A stretch of DNA of 64,000 nt from an uncultured Myxococcales bacterium (GTDB taxonomy: Bacteria; Myxococcota; Myxococcia; Myxococcales; Myxococcaceae), in contig CALJKW010000021.1 of assembly GCA_937980205.1 (NCBI GenBank), forward strand, positions 434,001 through 498,000, given 5' to 3'. Below the pieces are notes generated by a model. It saw nothing but the letters and a program-made list of their open reading frames with translations. It was not told the origin of the DNA and searched no databases. Made by a program: the position numbers and the translations under genes. Shown piece after piece: positions 39,451 to 49,065 of this stretch (within the stretch, counting starts at the first letter, position 1; every line of letters starts with the position of its first letter).

Positions 39451-41921
39451 TGCGTTCGCGTTTCCTGCTCGTAGGTCTCGTCGTCCTCGCGGTCGCCTGC
39501 GCGTCGGACGATCGTCCCCGCCTGTACACCGCCTGGGAGCTGCCGCCCGAGGGCTCGCTCGTCGAGGCGCCCCCCGCGCTGTACGACCCGGCCACCGATG
39601 CTCCGCGGATGGTGCCGATCACCGCCGAGGGCATTCGCTCGCTGCACTTCCTGGGGCCCACCATCGTCAGCGACGCTGACGGCAAGCCCCTGGGCGTGAA
39701 CTTCGCGCTGTACTCGCAGCGCGCCGAGAAGGTGCGCCTGCTGCTCTTCGATCACCCCGACGCCGATCAGGCGACGCGCACGTTCGAGATGACCCGCACC
39801 GGCGACGTGTGGAACGTCTTCGTCGAGGGCGTGGGCCTGGGCCAGCTGTTCGGCTACGTCGCGTGGGGCCCGAACTGGAAGTACGACGAGGACTGGTTCC
39901 CCGGCTCCCCGGAGGGCTTCGTCGCCGACGTCGACTTTGCCGGCAACCGGTTCAACCCCAACAAGCTCCTCTTCGATCCGTACTGCAAGGCGTTCACGCG
40001 CGACCACGACTGGTCGAAGGGCTCGGCCGGCACCGGCCCGTTCCGCGCGCAGTCGACGTACGGCGCCGCGATGAAGTGCGTCATCGTGAAGAGCAAGCAC
40101 GTCTGGGGCGAGCAGGAGCGCGTCTTCCGCGAGAGCCGCCGCGACGAGAACTGGGCCGGCCACCGCTGGCAGGATCTCATCCTCTACGAGGTGCACCCCA
40201 AGGGCTTCACCGCGAACTCGGCCTCGGGCGTGCTGCACCCCGGCAGCTACCGCGGCTTCGGCGAGAAGGCCGACTACCTCAAAGAGCTCGGCATCACCGC
40301 GGTCGAGCTGCTGCCTCCGTACGAGAAGCCGCTCGACGGCGGCTACTGGGGCTACAACTCACTGTCGTTCTTCGCTCCCGAGCTCAGCTACTCGTGGCGC
40401 CGCCAGCGCGAAGAGGTCATCGACGAGTTCAAGTGGATGGTCGAGGAGCTGCACAAGCGCGGCATCGAGGTCATCGTCGACGTCGTCTTCAACCACACCG
40501 GAGAAGGCGGCCTGTGGCGCGAGAAGATCTACCAGCAGTCGCAGTCCGCCCCGTGGAACCTCGACCCGCAGGAGATCGCCTCGCTGTACAGCTACCGCGG
40601 CATCGACAACGCCGCGTACTACGCGCTGCCGCCCACCAACAACCGCGAGTACTGCGACTACACCGGCGTCGGTAACACCGTCCGCTGCAACTACCCGGTG
40701 ATGAAGCGGCTGATGATCGACTCGCTGCGCTACTGGGTGCGCGAGCTGCACATCGACGGCTACCGGTTCGATCTCGCGCCCGCGCTCGGCGCCCGCGATC
40801 TCGAGTGGAACAACTGCCCGACGTCGCAGAACAAGCAGAACACCTCGGGCATCTGGTGGGACCCGAGCGGCACCATCATCCAGGAGATCATCGACGACCC
40901 CGTGCTGCTCGCCGAGAACACCCGCATCATCGCCGAGCCCTGGGGCGGCGGCGGTCACCCGCTCGGCCAGTTCCCCCGCTCGACGACCCGCCCGAACGTC
41001 GGCTGGGGCGAGTGGAACGCCTGGTTCCGCGACTGGGCCCGCTCGTTCGTGAACTGGGACGACTGGGGCATCTCGAACCGCGACATCGACGGCGGCAACG
41101 TCATGACCGGCACGTCGCGGCTCTTTCAGGGCAACGGGCGCCGCCCGTACCACGCCGTCAACTTCGTCACGATTCACGACGGCATGACGATGTACGACCT
41201 CGTCTCGTACAACCAGAAGGTCAACGACTGCAGCCCCCTGAATCCCGTCTGCTGCACGGCGCCGCTCTCGGCGTTCTGCGACGAGGCGAAGCGCAGCGGC
41301 ACCGATGACAACCGCTCGCGCAACTGGGGCGGCGAAGACACCAAGCGGCAGATCATGCGCAACTTCTTCACGCTCCTGATGGTCGCGCACGGCACTCCGA
41401 TGCTCTTCGGCGGCGACGAGTGGCTGCGCACGCAGCTCGGCAACAACAACACGTACACGCCCGAGGCCGACAACCCGTACTCGTGGCACGACTGGGGCGC
41501 CTGGCAGAGCCGCGACGAGCGCGTGCGCATGTTCGAGTTCGTGAAGAACATGAACCGCTTCCGCAAGGAGCGGGCCGACCTCTTCGCCGCCGTCGACTGG
41601 GGCTCGGTCACGTTCGAGTGGAAGGCACCCAACGGCGGCGCCGTCGACTGGGCCGGCAAGACGCTGATGATGTACTACCCCGGCAAGCTCGCCGTGCTCA
41701 TCAACATGAGCCCGAATACGGTGAGCTTCACGCTGCCCGGCGGCGGGCAGTGGAAGCGCCTCGTCGATACGCAGGCGTACTTCGATACGACCGCGTATCT
41801 GTCGATGAGCTCACTGCCGCTGCGCCAGTCGCAGAACGTGACGCTCGACAACCCGGTGGTGCTGCCGACCGCCGAGTACGGCGTGGCGCCGCGGTCGATC
41901 GTGATCGTCGAGAGAATGTAG
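39447..41921 (+). CDS. Lipoprotein isoamylase/pullulanase-type debranching enzyme (GH13)
   Basis: 824 residues. Signal 'LLVGLVVLAVACASDD' with lipobox VACA; a CBM48 domain ('GVNFALYSQRAEKVRLLLFD'); GH13 barrel with 'VDVVFNHTGEG', 'GYRFDLAPALGA' (nucleophile Asp), 'RIIAEPWGGG' (Glu) and 'FVTIHDGMTM' (Asp). The AEPWG and NHTGEG variants identify the GlgX/isoamylase group, which hydrolyses alpha-1,6 branches. GlgX is normally cytoplasmic; this one is exported. Translationally coupled to the upstream amylase, giving a debranching plus endo-acting pair. Confidence 0.92.
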   Translation: MMRSRFLLVGLVVLAVACASDDRPRLYTAWELPPEGSLVEAPPALYDPATDAPRMVPITAEGIRSLHFLGPTIVSDADGKPLGVNFALYSQRAEKVRLLLFDHPDADQATRTFEMTRTGDVWNVFVEGVGLGQLFGYVAWGPNWKYDEDWFPGSPEGFVADVDFAGNRFNPNKLLFDPYCKAFTRDHDWSKGSAGTGPFRAQSTYGAAMKCVIVKSKHVWGEQERVFRESRRDENWAGHRWQDLILYEVHPKGFTANSASGVLHPGSYRGFGEKADYLKELGITAVELLPPYEKPLDGGYWGYNSLSFFAPELSYSWRRQREEVIDEFKWMVEELHKRGIEVIVDVVFNHTGEGGLWREKIYQQSQSAPWNLDPQEIASLYSYRGIDNAAYYALPPTNNREYCDYTGVGNTVRCNYPVMKRLMIDSLRYWVRELHIDGYRFDLAPALGARDLEWNNCPTSQNKQNTSGIWWDPSGTIIQEIIDDPVLLAENTRIIAEPWGGGGHPLGQFPRSTTRPNVGWGEWNAWFRDWARSFVNWDDWGISNRDIDGGNVMTGTSRLFQGNGRRPYHAVNFVTIHDGMTMYDLVSYNQKVNDCSPLNPVCCTAPLSAFCDEAKRSGTDDNRSRNWGGEDTKRQIMRNFFTLLMVAHGTPMLFGGDEWLRTQLGNNNTYTPEADNPYSWHDWGAWQSRDERVRMFEFVKNMNRFRKERADLFAAVDWGSVTFEWKAPNGGAVDWAGKTLMMYYPGKLAVLINMSPNTVSFTLPGGGQWKRLVDTQAYFDTTAYLSMSSLPLRQSQNVTLDNPVVLPTAEYGVAPRSIVIVERM

Positions 41922-41930
41922 GTCTTTCAC

Positions 41931-42013
41931 GTGGACGTGGACGTGGACGTGGACGTCAGTTAGCGGCCGCGCGCGACAAAGACGTCCACGTCCACGTCCA
42001 CGTCCACGTCCAC
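41931..42013. repeat. 27-bp perfect hairpin built from hexanucleotide repeats
   Basis: (GTGGAC)x4 plus GTC at 41931-41957 faces GAC plus (GTCCAC)x5 at 41981-42013. At least 27 bp pair perfectly around a 23-nt loop that contains GCGGCCGC. It sits in the 96 bp between convergent isoamylase and ATPase genes, so it may end both transcripts, although no T-run is present. The two arms are unequal in copy number (four versus five). Confidence 0.8.
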
Positions 42014-42017
42014 GCCA

Positions 42018-43073
<1,056 letters not shown>

Positions 43074-43164
43074 GGTGGCGCGCCAATAGCACAGGTCGTC
43101 GTTTGCTTTTGGGCGGGCGACTGGTCCACATTGCGCGGCCTCGATGACCTCCGGGGGTGAACAC

Positions 43165-43509
43165 ATGGAGCAGCAGCGTCCGGCCGAACCACTGCGTCAG
43201 ACCGAGCAGCGAAGGCACCGCAGGCTTCCCGCGTCGATTCGCATCTTCGCGAAGGACGGGCCGTCGCCTTTCCCGGACGCCGTGAAGGACATCTCCATCG
43301 GCGGAGCGCACGTGCTGACGCACACGCCGCCGTCGCCGGGCACCGACACGATCTTCTCCATTCACCTGCCGCACCACGACGCGCCGCTCGAGGTCCGCGG
43401 GCACGTCGTGTGGTCCAACGGTAATGCCTTCGGCATTCAGTTCCGGGGCACCGAGGCCCGTCTGCGCGACTACGTCGATCGGTTGGAGAGCGACGCGACA
43501 CGGCTCTGA
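43165..43509 (+). CDS. PilZ-domain protein (c-di-GMP receptor)
   Basis: 114 residues, a stand-alone PilZ domain: 'QRRHRRLPASIRIF' supplies the RxxxR motif and 'VKDISIGGAHVLT' the (D/N)xSxxG motif, both needed for c-di-GMP binding. ATG 43165 follows a purine-rich Shine-Dalgarno (gggggtga); an upstream in-frame ATG at 43144 is possible. Target unknown. Divergent from the ATPase gene and 8 bp ahead of the porin gene. Confidence 0.88.
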   Translation: MEQQRPAEPLRQTEQRRHRRLPASIRIFAKDGPSPFPDAVKDISIGGAHVLTHTPPSPGTDTIFSIHLPHHDAPLEVRGHVVWSNGNAFGIQFRGTEARLRDYVDRLESDATRL

Positions 43510-43517
43510 AGTGGTGT

Positions 43518-45020
43518 ATGAGCGCGGGCGCCCGAATGCGCCCCGCGGCACTGCTCCTCTGTCTCGTCTCGTCCACCGCGCTCGCCCAGGCGATGCCCGA
43601 TCGCGTCAGCGCGTCGGGCTACTTCCGCCTCGCCGCGCGCCCCGACTTCCAGGGCGGCAACGGCCGCCTGGGCTTCTGGAACCTGTACGGCCGCCTCTTG
43701 AACGAGGGCTCGTACGCCGCGCTCGAGATGAAGCTCGACATGCTGCAGGCGGCGCCGGGCACCAATGATCTCTGGGCCAGCGTCCACGCCCGCATCGAGG
43801 GCGGCAGCGTCGGCGCCGGCGACTCGATGAACGGCAACTTCCTCGCGTTCCGCCTCTCGCAGCTCTACGTGCGCGCGGGGAACCTGCTGCTCGACAAGGT
43901 CGTGTGGCAGCTCGGCACGCTCGTCTACTTCTTCGGAGACCTCGGCCTCTACGACATGCGGCCCGCCACGGTCTTCGACGACACGATGGGCCTCTCGGCG
44001 CGCTACCGCAACGACGTCGTCGACCTCACCATCGGCATCGGCGACAGCGGCTTCTTCAACCGCGGCATGCAGTACAGCCCGATGCTCACCGCCGGCGGCG
44101 CGCTGCGCATCCGCATCTCAGAGCACCTCGAGATCGGCGGCGGCGGTCAGGTCGCGTACGAGCCGACGATCCGCGGCGCGCGGTTCTCTCCGCACCAGAC
44201 CCCCGGCGTCCGCTACGAGGACTTCGTGCGCGGCGAGGTCGCTCAGCGCTGGGTCGAGGAGAACCCCGGCCAGGAGCTGCTGTTCCCCCGGCCGGTCTCG
44301 GCGTCGCAGCCGTCGCTGCCGTTCCGCGTCGTCGGGTACCTCGGCTTCGGGAAGCTGGGGCCGATTCGCTGGAACAACCTGTTCGTGCGGTGGGGCAGGG
44401 GCGCCCCGCAGCAGAGCTACGTCGAGCGGTTCGGGGGGCGCGACTACACGATCTACGTCGCCGACCTCACGCGCGATCGGTACCAGTTCCTGATCGGCAA
44501 CGAGATGCAGCTCCGCATCATCCCCGACCGCCTCGACGCTGCGTGGGGCGTGCTGTACGGCGACGACACCGATCAGGCCGACCTGATCCGCGCGAGCGAG
44601 CGCAACCGCACGTACATGTCCACGGTGCTGCGCCTGCAGCTCTACTTCACCCGCTCGTTCCACCTGCTGATGGAGTCATCCATCGCCCAGGAGCGCAGCA
44701 AGAACGGCAACCTCTTCCGCGAGCACTTCGACTCCGTCTTCTCGAGCACCGACGGCATCAGCGACACGCGCGGCCTGCAGTTCGGAGACTCGGCCGTGCG
44801 CAACACGTGGCAGGGGAAGATCGGCTTCGTGCTGAACCCGATGGGCCTGGGCATCTACGCGCGGCCCTCGCTGCGCCTGCTCTACGGCGTTCAGTACTCG
44901 AGCCAGCAGGCCGCGTTCGGCAACGGGTTCTCCGAGTCGCTCGCCGAGTTCAACGAGTTCCCCGGCGAAGAGCGCCACTGGCACCACTTGATCTCCCTGG
45001 AGGCGGAAGGATGGTTCTGA
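43518..45020 (+). CDS. Outer-membrane porin-like protein (maltoporin candidate)
   Basis: About 500 residues. Signal peptide ends near 'LLLCLVSSTALAQA'. The mature part is a series of alternating amphipathic strands rich in Tyr, Phe and Gly ('LGFWNLYGRLLNEGSYAALE', 'WQGKIGFVLNPMGLGIYARP') and ends in aromatic Phe (LEAEGWF), the usual signature of an outer-membrane beta-barrel. No close LamB motif is evident; the role in maltodextrin entry comes from its position between the ATPase and an amylase. The last 10 bp overlap the next gene. M7 is an alternative start. Confidence 0.68.
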   Translation: MSAGARMRPAALLLCLVSSTALAQAMPDRVSASGYFRLAARPDFQGGNGRLGFWNLYGRLLNEGSYAALEMKLDMLQAAPGTNDLWASVHARIEGGSVGAGDSMNGNFLAFRLSQLYVRAGNLLLDKVVWQLGTLVYFFGDLGLYDMRPATVFDDTMGLSARYRNDVVDLTIGIGDSGFFNRGMQYSPMLTAGGALRIRISEHLEIGGGGQVAYEPTIRGARFSPHQTPGVRYEDFVRGEVAQRWVEENPGQELLFPRPVSASQPSLPFRVVGYLGFGKLGPIRWNNLFVRWGRGAPQQSYVERFGGRDYTIYVADLTRDRYQFLIGNEMQLRIIPDRLDAAWGVLYGDDTDQADLIRASERNRTYMSTVLRLQLYFTRSFHLLMESSIAQERSKNGNLFREHFDSVFSSTDGISDTRGLQFGDSAVRNTWQGKIGFVLNPMGLGIYARPSLRLLYGVQYSSQQAAFGNGFSESLAEFNEFPGEERHWHHLISLEAEGWF

Positions 45021-47152
45021 CCGGGCCGGATGCCGATGCGCTTCGCGCTGCTTCGTTGCCGGCTGCGATGCGTGCTCACGGACAGACGGCGCCCGCTCCG
45101 CGCGCTTCTCGCCGGCGCCTCGCACCCCCCGCGGCTGGGCCTCTGGCCGTGCTCGCCTGCGTCGCCGCAGCAGTACTGACCAGCGGCTGTCTCACCAAGA
45201 TCCCGCCGCAGCGGCTCGCCGCGCGCGCGCCGATCGCCGTCGCGTTCGCGGTCGACGACCTCGAGACCGTGCCCGAGGGCTTCAAGGCGAAGATCTTCGA
45301 GGTGCTCGACTCGCGGAACCTCGAGGCCCGCGAGATCCCCTCGGCCGTCGTCAACGCGCAGCGGTTGACCACCGAGCGGTGGAAGGCGGCCTCGGCCGCG
45401 GCAGGCGACGCTCCGTTCGTGCTGCTCCTCGAGGTGCGCGCGCAGTTCTTCACCCAGATTCAGGGCCGCTTCCGCTGGACGGTGACGGTGAAGTTCTCCG
45501 CCGCGCGCGCCGGCGAGCCGCCGACGCTGGACCAGTCCGACTTCCCGGCCGTGATGATGTTCGAGCACGAGCGGCACGCCGACGCGATCGACGCCGCGGC
45601 CGACTTCGTGGCGTCGCGCCTCAGGCCGCTCGTCGACGGCATCCTGGTCGGAGTCGGCGGCACCGTCGACGCCGGCCCGACTGCGATGGCTCCGGGCGAC
45701 GCGATCTACTTCGTGATGGTCGACCGCTTCGAGAACGGCGACCCCTCGAACGACGGCGCGATCGATCTCGCGGACCCCGCCGCGTTCCACGGCGGAGATC
45801 TCGCCGGCGTCCGCAAGCGCCTCGACTGGCTGCAGGCCTTGAGCGTCGGCACCGTCTGGCTGTCGCCGATCTCCCAAATGCGCACCGAGAAGTTCCACGG
45901 CTACGGCGCGTTTCACGGCTACTGGGTCGAGCGCCTCGCAGAGCTCGAGCCGCGCTTCGGCACCGACGCCGAGCTCACCGCGCTGCGCCGCGAGCTCGAG
46001 GCCCGCGGCATGGGGCTCATGCTCGATCTCGTGCTGAACCACGTCGGCCCCGACACCGCGCTCACCAAGGAGCACCCCGACTGGTTCCACCGCAGGGGCT
46101 CGATCAGCGACTGGAACGATCCGCAGCAGCTGGTGATGAACGACGTGCAGGGGCTGCCGGATCTCGCGTCCGAGCGCGAGGACGTCTACGCGTACCTGCG
46201 CCGCGCCTCCGAGGCGTGGGTGCAGCGCGCGCGGCCAGCCGGCTTCCGCCTCGACGCCGTGAAGCACATGCCGGTCGAGTTCTGGCGCCGCTTCAACGCC
46301 GACCTGAACGTGCCGACGCTCGGCGAATACCTCGACGGCGACACCGAGCGGCTCGCCTCGGTGTGGAAGGGCGGCGGCTTCACCTCGATGTTCGACTTCC
46401 CGCTGCGCTTCGCGATGGTCGACGTCTTCTGCAAAGGCGAGAGCCCCGCGCGGCTCGGCGTCGTGTTGACCGAAGACCGCCGCTACGAGCACCCGGAGGC
46501 GCTCGTCACGCTGCTCGACAACCACGACCTGCCGCGGCTCGCCACCGAGTGCGGCGAAAACGCCGCCGCCGCCGTGAAGCTGCTCTACGCCATGCGCGGA
46601 GTCCCCTCGATCAGCTGGGGCACCGAGGTCGGGCTCACCGGAGAGAAAGAGCCCGAGACGCGCGCCTCGATGCGCTTCGACGCCGCGCACCCCATGCGCG
46701 CGGTCGTCGCCGACGCGGCGCTGCTGCGGCGCTCGCACCCGTCGCTGCGCAGCGGCGTGACGCGCATCGTCGCCGCCTCCGAGGGCTCGCTCACGCTGCG
46801 CCGGGTCGCCGCCGACGAGGCCGCGACGATCGACGTGGTCGGCCGGCGCGTGGCCATCTCGTTCGCGCAGGGCGACTTCACGAAAGAGCTGAGCGCGGCC
46901 CGCGGCAAGCGCCGCGTCGACTTCAGCGGCCCGCCGGACGTGATGGTGGTCGGCTCGGGGCCCGAGCTCGGCGGCTGGAAGCTCGAGAAGGCGCTGCCGC
47001 TGCCGGCCGCCACCGAGCTGCCGATCGGCGGCGTGTTCGAGGTGAAGCTCGTCTCGAAGGCGAAGGGCTGGGAACCCGGCGCGAACCGCGTCGTCTTCGT
47101 CGCCGACGAGGCAGGGCCCATGAAGATCGACTTGAAGTGGAGGGGCACGTGA
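45011..47152 (+). CDS. Lipoprotein alpha-amylase with novel N-terminal domain and C-terminal CBM20
   Basis: 713 residues. Long n-region, then 'VLACVAAAVLTSGCLTK' (lipobox SGC). Residues about 60-220 form a CsgG/LpoB-like alpha/beta domain ('FKAKIFEVLDSRNLEAREIP', 'RFRWTVTVKFSAARAGEPPT'). The GH13 barrel follows with 'LDLVLNHVGPD', 'GFRLDAVKHM' (nucleophile), 'VPTLGEYLDG' (Glu) and 'TLLDNHDLPRL' (Asp). The C-terminal CBM20 starch-binding domain ends the protein ('MVVGSGPELGGWKLEKALPL'). Endo-acting starch hydrolysis at the envelope. Its stop overlaps the ferrochelatase-like GTG, a surprising coupling. Confidence 0.9.
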   Translation: MVLTGPDADALRAASLPAAMRAHGQTAPAPRASRRRLAPPAAGPLAVLACVAAAVLTSGCLTKIPPQRLAARAPIAVAFAVDDLETVPEGFKAKIFEVLDSRNLEAREIPSAVVNAQRLTTERWKAASAAAGDAPFVLLLEVRAQFFTQIQGRFRWTVTVKFSAARAGEPPTLDQSDFPAVMMFEHERHADAIDAAADFVASRLRPLVDGILVGVGGTVDAGPTAMAPGDAIYFVMVDRFENGDPSNDGAIDLADPAAFHGGDLAGVRKRLDWLQALSVGTVWLSPISQMRTEKFHGYGAFHGYWVERLAELEPRFGTDAELTALRRELEARGMGLMLDLVLNHVGPDTALTKEHPDWFHRRGSISDWNDPQQLVMNDVQGLPDLASEREDVYAYLRRASEAWVQRARPAGFRLDAVKHMPVEFWRRFNADLNVPTLGEYLDGDTERLASVWKGGGFTSMFDFPLRFAMVDVFCKGESPARLGVVLTEDRRYEHPEALVTLLDNHDLPRLATECGENAAAAVKLLYAMRGVPSISWGTEVGLTGEKEPETRASMRFDAAHPMRAVVADAALLRRSHPSLRSGVTRIVAASEGSLTLRRVAADEAATIDVVGRRVAISFAQGDFTKELSAARGKRRVDFSGPPDVMVVGSGPELGGWKLEKALPLPAATELPIGGVFEVKLVSKAKGWEPGANRVVFVADEAGPMKIDLKWRGT

Positions 47153-48150
47153 GCGAGGCCGGGGGGCCGCCCGCCGAAGGACAGGCTGCTGCACCGGCGA
47201 CGCCGCCGGCGCCCGCCGTCGATCTCACCGGCGTCGGCGTGGTGCTCGTGCACCGCGGCGATCCGCCGTCGGTCGCCGGCATGCGCGACTGGCTCAAGGA
47301 CTGGTACGCCGACCCGTACGCGTTCAGCTCGTCGTTCGGCCGCGGCACGCAGCGCTTCTTCGCCGGCCTCGCGGCGCGCCTCGACGCGGGCACGTGGTCG
47401 CAGCGGCTGACCGAGGCCGGCGGCAAGTCGCCGCTCGACGGCCAGGCGACCCAGCTCGCCGAGCTGCTCGAGAAGAAGCTCGGCGTGCCGGTGACGTTCG
47501 GCACGCTGTACGGCGCTCCGAAGATCGCCGACGCGGTGAAGGCGCTCAAGGACAAGGGCGTCACGCGCCCGATCGGCATCTCGCTGCACCCGCAGAAGTG
47601 CGACCGGTTCTTGAGGCCGCTCTTGCGCGCGCTCGAAGAGACGGGCACCGACGTCTCCGTCATCGACCGCTACGCCACCGCGAAGGGCTACGTCGAGGCG
47701 GTGCGCGCGGCGATCACCGAGGGCCTCGAGCGCGCGCCCGGCGCCACCGTGCTGTTCTGCGCGCTGCCGATCGAGCGCTCCGACGACAAGCGCGGAGACC
47801 CGTACCTCGACCAGCTCAAGGCGACGACGGCGGCCGTGATGGAGGGCCTGACCGCGCCGTGGCAGGTCGCGTGGCTGTCGATGGGGGCGCCCGGCATCAC
47901 CGGAGAGGTCGCGCTCGAGCGCATCCGCTCGGGAGGAGGCGACGCCGTCGTCTTCGTTCCCCTCGGCACCGCCGTCGACGAGCTCACCGCGGTGCACGCC
48001 GTCGACGTCTCGCTGCGCGCCGCCGCGCGCGCCGCCGGCTTCACGAAGATCGAGCGCGCCCGCTCGCCCGTCGGCTACAGCGTGTTCGTCGAGGCGTTGG
48101 CGAACGAGGTGCGCACGCACCTCGCGCGGCTGAAGTCGCTGGGCTTCTGA
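47149..48150 (+). CDS. Ferrochelatase-like protein lacking the catalytic histidine
   Basis: 333 residues with an Ala/Pro-rich lead of 27. The fold follows ferrochelatase: 'GVGVVLVHRGDPPSVAGMRD' (the LLLNLGsP strand), 'GVTRPIGISLHPQKCDR', 'ATVLFCALPIERSDDKRGDP' and the final 'GDAVVFVPLGTAVDELTAVH'. In true ferrochelatases the third segment contains SAHGLP with the metal-binding His; here it reads FCALPIE, so that His is missing. The distal Glu (VDEL) is kept. Heme synthesis by this protein is doubtful; a diverged chelatase-fold protein is likely. GTG start overlaps the amylase stop. Confidence 0.7.
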   Translation: MSEAGGPPAEGQAAAPATPPAPAVDLTGVGVVLVHRGDPPSVAGMRDWLKDWYADPYAFSSSFGRGTQRFFAGLAARLDAGTWSQRLTEAGGKSPLDGQATQLAELLEKKLGVPVTFGTLYGAPKIADAVKALKDKGVTRPIGISLHPQKCDRFLRPLLRALEETGTDVSVIDRYATAKGYVEAVRAAITEGLERAPGATVLFCALPIERSDDKRGDPYLDQLKATTAAVMEGLTAPWQVAWLSMGAPGITGEVALERIRSGGGDAVVFVPLGTAVDELTAVHAVDVSLRAAARAAGFTKIERARSPVGYSVFVEALANEVRTHLARLKSLGF

Positions 48151-48153
48151 GCC

Positions 48154-49065
48154 ATGACCGGGGCGGGCCCAGGACCCCTCGCAGACCTCCACCGGCACCT
48201 CGACGGGTCGCTGCGCCCCTCGACGCTCGAAGAGCTCGCCGCGCGCGCGGGCGTCACCGTTCCCGCCGACCTCAGGTTCCACGCCGGCATGGGCCTCGCG
48301 CAGGCGCTGTCCCGGTTCGCGTTCACGCTGTCGCTCTTGAAGACCCCGGACGCCGTGCGCCGCGTGGCCTCCGAGATCTGCGAAGACGCGCAGGCCGAGG
48401 GCGTCTCGACGCTGGAGATCCGCTTCGCTCCGCAGCTGCACCCGGGCGCCGCGATCGAGGCGATCGTCGACGCGGCCGCCGAGGGCGTCGCCGGCCGCGC
48501 AGGGCTCATCCTCTGCGGCCTGTACCACGAGCCCGTCGACGTGCTGCAGCGGCTGATCTCCGTGGCGAAGACGCGGCCCGCGGTGACCGGCGTCGATCTC
48601 GCCGGCGGCCCGGTGCCGTCGGGCCCGCGGCTCGAAGACTTCGCGCCGGCCTTCACCCGGGCCCACGAGCTGGGCCTCGGCATCACCGTCCACGCCGCCG
48701 AAGGCCGGCCGCCGGGCGAGATTCGAATCGCGGTGGAGAAGCTGCACGCGCAGCGCATCGGCCACGGCACCACGCTGCTCGACGACCCGCGTATCACCGA
48801 GCTCGTCATCGAGCGCGAGGTGACGATCGAGGCGTGCCCGACCAGCAACGTGCACACCGGCGTCATCGGCAGCACCCGCGAGCACCCGCTGCCTCGCTGG
48901 CTGCAGCGCGGCGTTCGCGCGTGCATCTGCACCGACAACACGCTGCACAGCGACGTCGACGCGAAGACCGAGCACGCCCGCGCCGCCGCGATGCCCGGCA
49001 TGACGCCCGCGCTGCTCGAGGCCGCGGTCGGCTTCGGCCACGCCGCCGCGTTTCAGCGCCGCTGA
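48154..49065 (+). CDS. add: Adenosine deaminase
   Basis: 303 residues with ADA motifs: 'LADLHRHLDGSLRP' (zinc-binding HxH), 'ITVHAAEGRPPGEIRIAVE' (His and catalytic Glu), 'QRIGHGTTLLDDP', 'EACPTSNVHTG' and 'ACICTDNTLHSDV'. It converts adenosine (or a related purine nucleoside) to inosine. Starts 3 bp after the ferrochelatase-like gene. Its end overlaps the convergent DNRLRE gene by 13 bp. Confidence 0.9.
   Translation: MTGAGPGPLADLHRHLDGSLRPSTLEELAARAGVTVPADLRFHAGMGLAQALSRFAFTLSLLKTPDAVRRVASEICEDAQAEGVSTLEIRFAPQLHPGAAIEAIVDAAAEGVAGRAGLILCGLYHEPVDVLQRLISVAKTRPAVTGVDLAGGPVPSGPRLEDFAPAFTRAHELGLGITVHAAEGRPPGEIRIAVEKLHAQRIGHGTTLLDDPRITELVIEREVTIEACPTSNVHTGVIGSTREHPLPRWLQRGVRACICTDNTLHSDVDAKTEHARAAAMPGMTPALLEAAVGFGHAAAFQRR

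Noticed and set aside
41931..42013. CRISPR-like array or coding Trp/Thr repeat
   Set aside because: Units are 6 bp with no spacers, arranged as an inverted pair; the open frame through them is the extension of a shadow ORF.
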